Assembly: GCA_947372365.1 (NCBI GenBank)
Contig: CANBTK010000125.1
Span: 1-6,328 of the forward strand
DNA length: 6,328 nt
Direction of reading: 5' to 3'
Source: Flavipsychrobacter stenotrophus
GTDB taxonomy: Bacteria; Bacteroidota; Bacteroidia; Chitinophagales; Chitinophagaceae
The notes beneath the pieces were generated by a model that saw only the letters and a program-made list of their open reading frames with translations, was not told where the DNA came from and ran no database searches. This document shows, piece after piece, positions 1 to 6,248 of this stretch (position 1 is its first letter; the number at the start of each line of letters is the position of its first letter). The position numbers were made by a program, and so were the translations under genes.

Positions 1-19
1 ATTTGACTCGCTCATACAT
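1..19 (-). CDS. Possible N-terminal fragment of a leftward gene cut by the window edge
   Basis: Read on the minus strand, an ATG at 19-17 opens MYERVK and runs off the window. A second ATG at 15-13 in another frame opens MSESN and also runs off. Too few codons are visible to tell whether either is real or which frame is used. The only support is that the sequence just upstream on this strand is very AT-rich and carries a perfect TAnnTTTG box at 39-32, as expected before a divergent gene. No function can be assigned. Confidence 0.25.
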
Positions 20-31
20 TTAAATTGATTT

Positions 32-39
32 CAAAAATA
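32..39 (-). promoter_or_regulatory. Candidate Bacteroidota -7 promoter box, leftward
   Basis: On the minus strand these bases read TATTTTTG, a perfect match to the TAnnTTTG -7 element used by the primary sigma factor of Bacteroidota. About 20 bases further upstream there is only a run of T (minus strand of 53-60), not a clean TTTG -33 box. A start about 6 bases downstream would leave a very short leader before the ATG at 19 or 15. The AT-rich context makes a chance match plausible. Confidence 0.3.
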
Positions 40-310
40 TAAAAAAACAATTAAAAAAAATGCTATTCAACGATTTATAATGGAAAAAGATACAATACTT
101 CATTTGCAGAACCAACAACAATCAACTCAAGAATAAATTGCACTATGCGTTAACTTCTAGGCAATTATTAGGAAACACAACCACGCCGAATCCCACTCAG
201 CCGCCCACAGCTATAATACCAGCCAGTTCGTATCAACCGAATGTAATATTCACATCCAATTTATACATAGATAAGATATAAAAATCCCGACATTTTATTA
301 ATTGTTTCGC

Positions 311-318
311 TATTTTAG
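311..318 (+). promoter_or_regulatory. Weak candidate -7 box for the sensor kinase operon
   Basis: TATTTTAG matches the Bacteroidota TAnnTTTG -7 consensus at all but one position. It lies 33 bases before the ATG at 352, giving a plausible leader of about 25 bases. No good TTTG -33 box is found 19-21 bases upstream; only a T run at 293-296 is nearby, at the wrong spacing. This is a best guess. Confidence 0.2.
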
Positions 319-351
319 TGCTATCGCCTATTTCCCCTAAATACTGATAGC

Positions 352-2280
352 ATGAAAACGAAACACTTTTTTTTCATTTTCCTTGTTATAATATACCCCA
401 TTTTACTTGCCGCACAAAAAACAGTAGCCAACAGGCCATCCGAAATTGATTCCTTAAAAAAGGTATTACTTACGGCAAACGAGGACTCGGCAAGAGTAGG
501 GCTCCGTTGGCTTATTGGCTCAAAAGAGCGCATCTACCGGCTACCCTATTGGGACAGCCTTTTAGCTGATGCCCGTAAATACCATTTGGCCAACTACGAA
601 TGTAAAGCGCTTATTTCGCTGGGTTCTATTTACAATATGCTTAATAGGCCAGATGATGCACTTAATTGCCTGAGCAAAAGCCTCTCCATTGCTGAAAACA
701 ACGGCTACCGGGCTGGCCTCCTGCCGCTTTACAGCAACCTTGCTACTACTTATGGGGTCCAGTCGAATGTGGGCAAGGCGCTTGACATCAACTACAAGGG
801 CTTAAAAATAGCCGAGGAACTGAATGACAAAAAATTCATCACTTCTTTCAACATGTCCATTGGCACTTTCTACCTATCCATGGGCGACGTAGAAAAGGCA
901 CTTAAAATACACCTCACATGCCTTGATATATGCCGTGAGATGAAAGCGAACATGGAAATAGCCAGCCTGCTGGTAGATATCGGTACCGACTACCGCGAAC
1001 TAAACCAGCCTGCGAAGGCGATCAGCTATTACCTGGAAAGCGGCCAATACGTTGCAGAATTAGGGCAAAGCCATTATAGCGCACAAATACTTAACTCCGT
1101 AGGGGCGGGTTATGAACTTGCCGGCAACCTTGATTCAGCCTGCTGGTACTATACGCAGTCGTATGAAATGTCTAAGGCTATCCACTTCTCCCTTGGGATG
1201 GCCAGCACCCAGTCGCTCCTGGCAGAAAACAGCAGGATGAGGGGGCACTTTGCAATTGCCAAAAAGCAAGCGCTGGAAGCCCTGGCCCTGATAAGGTCAT
1301 TAAAATTTACCAAGCAGCTACCTGCCATTGCCATGACACTGAAGAAAATATACCTGCATGAAGGCAACTATAAAGAAGCGCTGAAGGCATATGAGCTATA
1401 CATTTCCATAAGGGATAGCGTGTCCAGCGAAAAAATGAGGAAACAGGCATCAGATAAAGAATTTGCGCACGCATTTGAAAAAAAAGAACAGGAAAATAAA
1501 CTGCTGGCGCAGCAAAACCAGATTCAGACACTGCAGCTTAAAAAGAATAAGTCCCTTATGTTTGGTATGGGCGCAACGCTACTGCTGGCTGTTGCGATAG
1601 CTTACTTTTTAATACGGCAAGGCAAGCTGAATGCCCGGCAGCAAAAAATGCAATTAGAGCAAAAGTTGCTGCGCTCGCAAATGAACCCACATTTTATTTT
1701 CAACTCGTTGCAGGCCATACAAAACTATATCCTTAACCACGAAGCAAAAGAAGCCGTTAAATACCTCAGTGCATTTGCCAGCCTTACCCGCAACGTGCTC
1801 GAAAATTCCAGGGTGGAATATATCCCGTTGAAAAAAGAGATAGCCCTGTTAGAAAACTACATGCAGCTGCAGAAGCTGCGCTTTGGCAACCGTTTTGGCT
1901 ATGCAATAAACGTAGATAACCAGATAGACACTGAACAGGCTGCCATACCACCCATGCTTGCCCAGCCGTTTATAGAAAATGCTATAAAACATGGCATGCA
2001 CGATATAGAAAGCGGCGGGCATATTGAAGTAGCCTACCACCAGCATGGGAGTACACTGCAAATGGTGATTACCGACAATGGCTACGGCATGCAGCAAAAT
2101 GTACACGCAGGCGCCGGGCATCAATCACTTGCTATGGAAATAACCCGGGAGCGCATTAACCTAATGAACAAAAATGAACGCCGCAAAGCCACGTTCCATA
2201 TCAGTGATGCTTTCCCCACACACGCTGGCAGGCGTGGCGTAAAAATCAGCTTTAGCCTCCCCTTACAGTCTACCAAATAA
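352..2280 (+). CDS. TPR sensor histidine kinase, LytS/YehU type
   Basis: The 642-residue protein is a membrane sensor kinase that should phosphorylate the response regulator encoded just downstream. Residues 1-21 form a signal peptide or anchor (Lys-rich start, run of Phe/Ile/Leu, then LLAAQ). Residues about 84-360 contain seven tandem TPR-like helix pairs with a period near 40 residues, probably in the periplasm. A charged coiled coil follows at about 362-400, then a single membrane span at about 403-421. The cytoplasmic kinase core has the His_kinase (LytS) motif NPHFIFN at 445-451 with phospho-acceptor His447. It is followed by a HATPase domain with N-box E542-N543 (FIENAIKHG) and G1 box D575-N-G-Y-G579. 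A degenerate G2/lid region (SLAMEITRERI) is typical of this family. The start fits the signal peptide; no Shine-Dalgarno is visible, as is usual in Bacteroidota. The family is clear, the ligand unknown. The frame is intact, without missing key residues. Confidence 0.95.
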   Translation: MKTKHFFFIFLVIIYPILLAAQKTVANRPSEIDSLKKVLLTANEDSARVGLRWLIGSKERIYRLPYWDSLLADARKYHLANYECKALISLGSIYNMLNRPDDALNCLSKSLSIAENNGYRAGLLPLYSNLATTYGVQSNVGKALDINYKGLKIAEELNDKKFITSFNMSIGTFYLSMGDVEKALKIHLTCLDICREMKANMEIASLLVDIGTDYRELNQPAKAISYYLESGQYVAELGQSHYSAQILNSVGAGYELAGNLDSACWYYTQSYEMSKAIHFSLGMASTQSLLAENSRMRGHFAIAKKQALEALALIRSLKFTKQLPAIAMTLKKIYLHEGNYKEALKAYELYISIRDSVSSEKMRKQASDKEFAHAFEKKEQENKLLAQQNQIQTLQLKKNKSLMFGMGATLLLAVAIAYFLIRQGKLNARQQKMQLEQKLLRSQMNPHFIFNSLQAIQNYILNHEAKEAVKYLSAFASLTRNVLENSRVEYIPLKKEIALLENYMQLQKLRFGNRFGYAINVDNQIDTEQAAIPPMLAQPFIENAIKHGMHDIESGGHIEVAYHQHGSTLQMVITDNGYGMQQNVHAGAGHQSLAMEITRERINLMNKNERRKATFHISDAFPTHAGRRGVKISFSLPLQSTK

Positions 2281-2355
2281 ACATTCCAAGAAACAAAAAT
2301 ATTAATAGGCAAATAACATACAATTTACTAAATTCGTAAGGGGAAAAAATATCAA

Positions 2356-3105
2356 ATGCTGAAAATAATTATTGTTGACGACGAGGCAAATGTAAGGGAA
2401 GCCATTGGGCAAATGTTAAAGCTCTTTAGCGAGGATACTCAGCTCATTGGCAGTTATAGCAACATAGCTGCAGCTGTTAAGGCAATACGGGAAGATAAGC
2501 CCCATATAGTACTGTTAGATATTGAAATTGGGCAGGACAATGGCTTTGATGTGCTCAAGCATTTCCCCAACCCGGGCTTTAAAGTCATATTCATAACCGG
2601 CTACCAGCAATACGCTGTGCAAGCCTTCCGCTTTGCTGCGCTTGATTACCTGCTTAAACCGGTGGACCCTGACCAGCTCAGCGATGCCATAAAGAAGGCT
2701 TTCGATGCAGTAGACCGTGAAAAATTCTCACTAAAAATTGACTCCTTCATCCACAATATGGGCTCTATGGCCCATAAGGCCAAAAAGATAGTATTGCGCA
2801 CCGCCGACAATATGCACATCGTGAACCTGAATGACATTATGTACTGCGAATCAGAGCGCAGCTATACCACCTTTTTCATGGCAGATAAAACAAAGGTGAT
2901 GGTATCGCAAACCTTAGGGGACTATGAAGACATGTTCAATGACTATGGCTTTATGCGTATACACAAATCATACCTCATCAACCTGCAATTTATAAAGCGC
3001 TACGAAAAGGGCGATGGAGGCACCGTGATACTTAACGGCAACATAAGCCTGCCAGTTGCCACACGAAAAAAAGAGCAGCTTATGGAACTACTCGCCAAGC
3101 TATAA
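2356..3105 (+). CDS. LytTR-family DNA-binding response regulator
   Basis: This 249-residue protein is the probable partner of the kinase ending 75 bases upstream. Residues 1 to about 120 are a receiver domain with acidic pocket D8-D9, phospho-acceptor Asp55 (VLLDIEIG), conserved Thr81 (FITGY) and Lys101 (LLKPVD). Residues about 142-247 are a LytTR DNA-binding domain: KKIVLRT start, the IMYCESERSYTTF strand, the signature RIHKSYLIN at 201-209, and a closing LPVATRKKEQL. Length and order are normal for the AgrA/LytR/AlgR class. The ATG follows a purine-rich AAGGGGAAAAAAT stretch at 2338-2350 that may help initiation. A TAAATTCG at 2329-2336 resembles a -7 box, so an extra internal promoter is possible, but co-transcription with the kinase gene is more likely. 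The target is not known from sequence. A candidate site lies at 3404-3433 before the next gene. Confidence 0.95.
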   Translation: MLKIIIVDDEANVREAIGQMLKLFSEDTQLIGSYSNIAAAVKAIREDKPHIVLLDIEIGQDNGFDVLKHFPNPGFKVIFITGYQQYAVQAFRFAALDYLLKPVDPDQLSDAIKKAFDAVDREKFSLKIDSFIHNMGSMAHKAKKIVLRTADNMHIVNLNDIMYCESERSYTTFFMADKTKVMVSQTLGDYEDMFNDYGFMRIHKSYLINLQFIKRYEKGDGGTVILNGNISLPVATRKKEQLMELLAKL

Positions 3106-3690
3106 CACCAACCTACATTTTCCGCGTCATCCTTGTCCCGCACTCCGTAACCAATGCCATGTACCTACAAGTACTTTACAACTATTTTTCTGTCCCGGGT
3201 ATTAGTACGCTACTTCAAAAAATTATGCTACAAGGCAACGTCAACTAAAAAGGCGCAAGGCACCTCCGGGCCGATAGCCGGCTTGCAAACCTTGGTAGTT
3301 AAAAGCGCACTTCAACCAGCAGCAGAATCCTTCCAATAAGGTTGGCAATCAATATTGTAGCCTGATTTAGGATATTACGCAGCTCTGGCAACACAAGCCC
3401 AAAACCGTTAGTTAACTAAAACCCTGCGTTGGGCAAATAACTGCCTGCGATGGTAAAGCCGGCCCATAAAACAAGAAAGTTGTTGATAGCTTTAATGTAA
3501 TAAAAGCAGCCTTTTTTTAAAGGAAAACAGCAACCGCCTTACAAACGGAAAAATGACAGGCAAGGCTTACCACCCGAATGGCCAACGGGCCAATAAACCT
3601 GCCGCACTAAGCCCTATCAAGGCGAGCTGTTTTACTGCTTACACCATCCTCTAAATAAATCAATTCATTAATCATCTAATTCTGAAAATC
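3106..3690. other. Long intergenic region between regulator and surface-protein genes
   Basis: This stretch of 585 bases holds no gene I can support. The one ATG-started frame of note (3154-3339, 61 codons) gives a low-complexity, family-less peptide and has no coding signature. No strong intrinsic terminator follows the regulator gene. Small structures seen are a 5-bp hairpin TGGCC-AACG-GGCCA at 3579-3592, and CCTTT-TTTT-AAAGG at 3510-3523 next to AAAAG-CAGC-CTTTT; neither is convincing. The notable element is the direct-repeat pair and overlapping palindrome at 3404-3433, listed separately. No clean TTTG/TAnnTTTG promoter pair was found before 3691. The length suggests a long regulatory region or untranslated leader for the surface-protein gene, or a decayed gene. 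Confidence 0.6.
3404..3433 (+). promoter_or_regulatory. Candidate LytTR response-regulator binding site (two direct repeats)
   Basis: ACCGTTAGT (3404-3412) and TGCGTTGGG (3425-3433) are separated by exactly 12 bases. The published LytTR-family consensus is two imperfect repeats [TA][AC][CA]GTTN[AG][TG] separated by 12-13 bases. The first repeat matches all nine positions and the second matches eight. A perfect 12-bp palindrome TTAGTTAACTAA (3408-3419) overlaps the first repeat and could instead be the site of a different dimeric regulator. The element lies 299 bases after the LytTR gene and 257 bases before the surface-protein ATG. The assignment is by eye only; the consensus is degenerate and was drawn mostly from other phyla. 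Confidence 0.4.
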
Positions 3691-5463
3691 ATGAAAAGAA
3701 CATTGATTTTAGCTGGCTTATTAGCAGCAACAACTACCGCCAATGCACAATGGCTGGTATCGGGTTCCAATACCTATTATAGCCCACTATGGTACAATGT
3801 AGGCATTGGCCTCACCGCCCCCGCTTACAAACTAGACGTTAAAACAGCTTCTTCATTCGATGATGGCCTGCATATCAACAACTCGGGCTACAACAACTAC
3901 CCCTCCATCTACCTTGATAATACTTATGGCGGCTCCACTTACTCCCATAACTGGGTAATGCAATCTACCACATCGAGCGGCGGGGGCAACTGGCTGCTGA
4001 AAGACCTTACGTCTGGCAATGACGCTATACGTGCTGCATCAACCGGGCAGATAGATATAGGCACAACAACCGGTGGCTTTAACGGCAGGGTACATGTGGC
4101 CACCACAACCGACAGCCGGGCTATAATGGCCGAAAATAACGGCGGCACTACCGGCATGGCATACCCTATTGGCATAGGGGGCTATGTGCCAGGCAATGGC
4201 GCAGCAGGCAGCATGGGCAGGGCCTTCCTGGGCTACGCTTATAACTCCGAAGAAAACCGTGGCGGCGAATTTATTGCCTTCGGCGGCAACACCACAAAAG
4301 GCGTTAACGCACAGGTTTGGGGCGCGGGCATAGAAAACTACGGAGGGTATTTTGACGCCGACGCAGGGCGTGTACCGGGCACTACTGCTTACGGCGTATT
4401 CAGCAAAGCCAACTCTACAGGCTTCGGCGTGGGCGTATACGGCGAAAGTAATGGCAATGCTCCCTCCGGCTCCTTCCATTACGGGGGGCTATTCACAGCT
4501 ACCGATGCCAACAACCTACACAATATAGGCGGCACTGGCGTGGCCACTGGTGGCACTGACTTTAACATCGGCCTATGCGGCTGGGCTTCAGCTGCAGGCC
4601 CGGCAATGCCGCCACTTTCATTTATGACCCCGTACCCTAAAGCAAACATCGGTGTATATGGGACTGCATGCCTGACCGGTGCCTATGCCTCCCCCAGCAA
4701 CAACTGGGCAGGCTGGTTTGACAATGATGTAAATATTAACGGTTTCGCATACTGCAACAGTAGCGCATGGTCTTCCGACAGGAAATTCAAAAACAACATA
4801 AAACCTGTTGAAAATGCGACTTCAATAATCAGCCAATTGAAGCCGAGCACTTACTACTTCAATACGAAGAACGATTATGGCATGAATTTTAGCGACAAGA
4901 AGCAGTATGGCTTCATTTCGCAGGAGGTTGAAACAGTACTTCCCGACCTGATAAGTAATGTGCATAAGCCAGCCAGCGCTATAAGCGATGGTAAGGAAAC
5001 AACAAAAGAAGTAGACTATAAAGCACTTAACTACATTGGCTTCATAGCGCTGCTCACAAAAGGCATGCAAGAACAACAGGAAATGATTGCCTCCCAACAG
5101 AAACAGATTGACGAGCTGAAAGCAATCGTCCAATCGCTGGCCAGCAACACGGGTGCAGGCAACATCAACCCTGCTGCCATACCAGTGAACCTAAGCGACA
5201 AAAACACGGTTGTACTTAACCAGAATGTGCCCAACCCATTCGCGGAAAGCACCGTTATCTCGTACAACATTACTACCGACTTCACACGGGCACAGGTACT
5301 CATAACTACAGCCGAAGGCAAAGTAATTAAAGCTGTTGACATCACACAAAAAGGGCCTGGCAGCCTGAATGTATTTGCCAACGATTTAAGCAATGGCATT
5401 TACTCCTATACGCTGGTTGTTGATGGCAAAACAGTTGATGCCAAGAAGATGGTAAAAAACTAA
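3691..5463 (+). CDS. Secreted fibre-like surface protein with peptidase S74 chaperone and T9SS type A sorting domain
   Basis: The 590-residue protein is probably exported by the Sec pathway and then T9SS, as a trimeric surface fibre or adhesin. Residues 1-19 are a signal peptide (ANA|Q). Residues 20 to about 360 are a Gly/Asn/Ala-rich passenger that starts with the fibre motif NVGIGLTAPAYKLDV (36-50). It carries recurring G-G/A-G-x-F units at 191-194, 218-221, 265-268 and 340-343, separated by GVYG-like strands, suggesting beta-structure; no enzyme motif is seen. Residues about 361-455 are a peptidase S74 (endosialidase-type intramolecular chaperone) domain with the motif S362-D363-R-K-F-K367 and YGFISQEVE at 406-414. 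A coiled coil follows (about 448-487, MQEQQEMIASQQKQI), then a linker. The T9SS type A sorting domain (507-590) has QNVPNPF at 511-517, GIYSYTLVVDG, and a basic KKMVKN end. Its context after a kinase-regulator pair suggests regulated expression. Ligand and fibre function are unknown. Confidence 0.9.
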   Translation: MKRTLILAGLLAATTTANAQWLVSGSNTYYSPLWYNVGIGLTAPAYKLDVKTASSFDDGLHINNSGYNNYPSIYLDNTYGGSTYSHNWVMQSTTSSGGGNWLLKDLTSGNDAIRAASTGQIDIGTTTGGFNGRVHVATTTDSRAIMAENNGGTTGMAYPIGIGGYVPGNGAAGSMGRAFLGYAYNSEENRGGEFIAFGGNTTKGVNAQVWGAGIENYGGYFDADAGRVPGTTAYGVFSKANSTGFGVGVYGESNGNAPSGSFHYGGLFTATDANNLHNIGGTGVATGGTDFNIGLCGWASAAGPAMPPLSFMTPYPKANIGVYGTACLTGAYASPSNNWAGWFDNDVNINGFAYCNSSAWSSDRKFKNNIKPVENATSIISQLKPSTYYFNTKNDYGMNFSDKKQYGFISQEVETVLPDLISNVHKPASAISDGKETTKEVDYKALNYIGFIALLTKGMQEQQEMIASQQKQIDELKAIVQSLASNTGAGNINPAAIPVNLSDKNTVVLNQNVPNPFAESTVISYNITTDFTRAQVLITTAEGKVIKAVDITQKGPGSLNVFANDLSNGIYSYTLVVDGKTVDAKKMVKN

Positions 5464-5472
5464 GCTACCAGT

Positions 5473-5499
5473 CCGTTGCAATCGTTGTTACTGCAACGG
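5473..5499 (+). repeat. Inverted repeat (hairpin) just after the surface-protein stop codon
   Basis: CCGTTGCA (5473-5480) and TGCAACGG (5492-5499) form a perfect 8-bp stem around an 11-base loop, starting ten bases after the TAA stop. It is followed by CTTTCC and an A run rather than a T tract, so it is not a typical terminator by itself. With the much stronger hairpin 36 bases downstream it could form a tandem 3'-end structure that stabilises the mRNA. Confidence 0.55.
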
Positions 5500-5534
5500 C
5501 TTTCCAAAAAAGTAACCACCAAGAAGCGCACAGC

Positions 5535-5588
5535 AAAGCCAAATTCCCGCGGCCCGCCCCGTGGGAATTTGGCTTTATTTCTGTTTTT
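5535..5588 (+). terminator. Strong intrinsic terminator of the surface-protein gene
   Basis: The arms AAAGCCAAATTCCC (5535-5548) and GGGAATTTGGCTTT (5563-5576) are perfectly complementary over 14 bp. The stem continues inward through one G-T wobble and three further pairs (5549-5552 with 5559-5562) to a 6-base loop at 5553-5558, making 18 bp in all. The downstream ATTTCTGTTTTT gives a T-rich tail on the plus strand. Reading the other way, the tail is not T-rich, so it is less convincing as terminator for the convergent gene at 5748-6083, although the stem could still slow polymerase from that side. Confidence 0.88.
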
Positions 5589-5747
5589 AAGGACTTAAAA
5601 ACAACATGAATGCAAGCACGCCATATATAGAAAGCCAACACAAGATTGACTTGGCCAGGCTCCTTCTTTGCAATCAAAACCCTGCCCTGAAAATTACATT
5701 TCGAGCGCAGCAACAACCGTCGTTAGCAGCAATAAATGAAACAGGTT

Positions 5748-6083
5748 CTATGCCGAATTAGATACCCCACGGAAAAACTGGATGCCGCCAAAGACAATAG
5801 CACCCCAGAAAATGAACCCCACATCGGCAACTGTGGCCGCAATGCCGCCAACACACCACAGGGCACCATAAATCATATCTTTTTTAGCCTTTGAGGCTTT
5901 GGCCTGCCTTATCTCAGCTTCAAGGTTTTCAACAATTTCATTGGCGGTGGCTTCATCCAGCCCCTGGGCTATAAGGGCTTCTTTAACCTCCGGGGAGGTT
6001 TGCTTTTTATTCACCAGCAGGTGGGCAGCGAAATCGTACAATTGTTGCAAGCTGGCCTGTGGTAGTTCGGGTGTATTTTCCAT
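5748..6083 (-). CDS. Small two-span membrane protein of unknown function
   Basis: The gene encodes 111 residues from the ATG at 6083-6081. An in-frame TTG at 6125 would add 14 hydrophobic residues but is a weaker choice. Residues about 10-58 are a soluble, mainly helical part. SPEVKEALIAQGLDEATANEI at 30-50 looks like a short helical bundle of UBA-like pattern, which is only an impression. After a basic stretch (KASKAKK, 62-68) come two closely packed hydrophobic segments, about 71-86 and 88-104. They are Gly-rich and joined by a buried Asp87 (ATVADVGFIFWGAI), ending in GGIQFFRG and a short polar tail. I recall similar uncharacterised small proteins with a YGALW...GG...ADVGFIFWGA core in Bacteroidota, but cannot name a family. 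By the positive-inside rule, the basic segment suggests a cytoplasmic N-terminus and a hairpin in the inner membrane. The gene stands alone on its strand, convergent with the surface-protein gene, with a promoter candidate at 6171-6178. Confidence 0.85.
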   Translation of the reverse strand: MENTPELPQASLQQLYDFAAHLLVNKKQTSPEVKEALIAQGLDEATANEIVENLEAEIRQAKASKAKKDMIYGALWCVGGIAATVADVGFIFWGAIVFGGIQFFRGVSNSA

Positions 6084-6170
6084 ATTGGGGTATATTAAAG
6101 GGGCTATCAAAAGGGGGATTATCAATAAGGCCCCGACCCTGCATTTCCCCTAGCACCACCCTATATAAGC

Positions 6171-6178
6171 CAAAGGTA
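6171..6178 (-). promoter_or_regulatory. Candidate promoter (-7 box) for the small membrane protein gene
   Basis: The minus strand reads TACCTTTG, a perfect match to the Bacteroidota TAnnTTTG -7 element. About 20 bases upstream there is a T run (minus strand of 6199-6205) in place of a TTTG -33 box. Transcription starting around 6165 would give a leader of about 80 bases before the ATG at 6083. The position is reasonable, but no start-site evidence exists. Confidence 0.4.
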
Positions 6179-6248
6179 AAAACAAACTCCAATAATATAA
6201 AAAAACACCAACCATTTTTTGATAAACGTGGCAAAATCAGGCCAAAAG

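Larger units (their letters stand above)
20..351. other. AT-rich intergenic region upstream of the sensor kinase gene
   Basis: No convincing gene is seen. The first 100 bases are strongly A/T-rich with long A runs. The rest is mixed sequence with stops in all frames. The longest tidy ATG-started frame, 80-136, gives only an 18-residue Gln-rich peptide (MEKDTILHLQNQQQSTQE) and is probably chance. No tRNA, riboswitch, strong hairpin or repeat array was recognised. The region probably holds promoters for the kinase operon and for a possible leftward gene. Confidence 0.6.

Noticed and set aside
80..136. Short frame encoding an 18-residue Gln-rich peptide upstream of the kinase gene
   Set aside because: It lies far (over 200 bases) from the kinase start in AT-rich DNA. 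There is no attenuator-like structure after it, so it is probably chance.
367..374. Run of eight T in the signal-peptide codons of the sensor kinase (and eight A at 1478-1485) as possible phase-variation tracts
   Set aside because: Runs of this length are common for Phe/Lys codons in such genomes, and nothing else points to phase variation. It would need population data.
3154..3339. Plus-strand open frame of 61 codons after the regulator gene
   Set aside because: The peptide has no recognisable domain, odd composition and no start signal. It lies in a region broken in the other frames, so it is most likely chance.
3579..3592. Hairpin TGGCC-AACG-GGCCA as terminator
   Set aside because: The stem is only five pairs and is followed by ATAAACC without a T tract.
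3677..3684. TAATTCTG as -7 box for the surface-protein gene
   Set aside because: It lies only six bases before the ATG, which would put transcription start at or inside the start codon, and no -33 box is present.
4039..4479. Minus-strand open frame of 146 codons inside the surface-protein gene
   Set aside because: It is the antisense of a Gly/Ala-rich coding sequence, where stop codons are rare on the opposite strand. The plus-strand reading has clear domains on both sides.
5465..5716. Minus-strand open frame of 83 codons downstream of the surface-protein gene
   Set aside because: It runs straight through the strong terminator stem and the 8-bp hairpin, which explain the sequence better, and its product resembles nothing.
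6084..6125. N-terminal extension of the small membrane protein gene from TTG at 6125
   Set aside because: It needs a non-ATG start and adds a hydrophobic stretch (MIIPLLIAPLIYPN) before a normal soluble N-terminus. The in-frame ATG at 6083 is simpler. It is not fully excluded.
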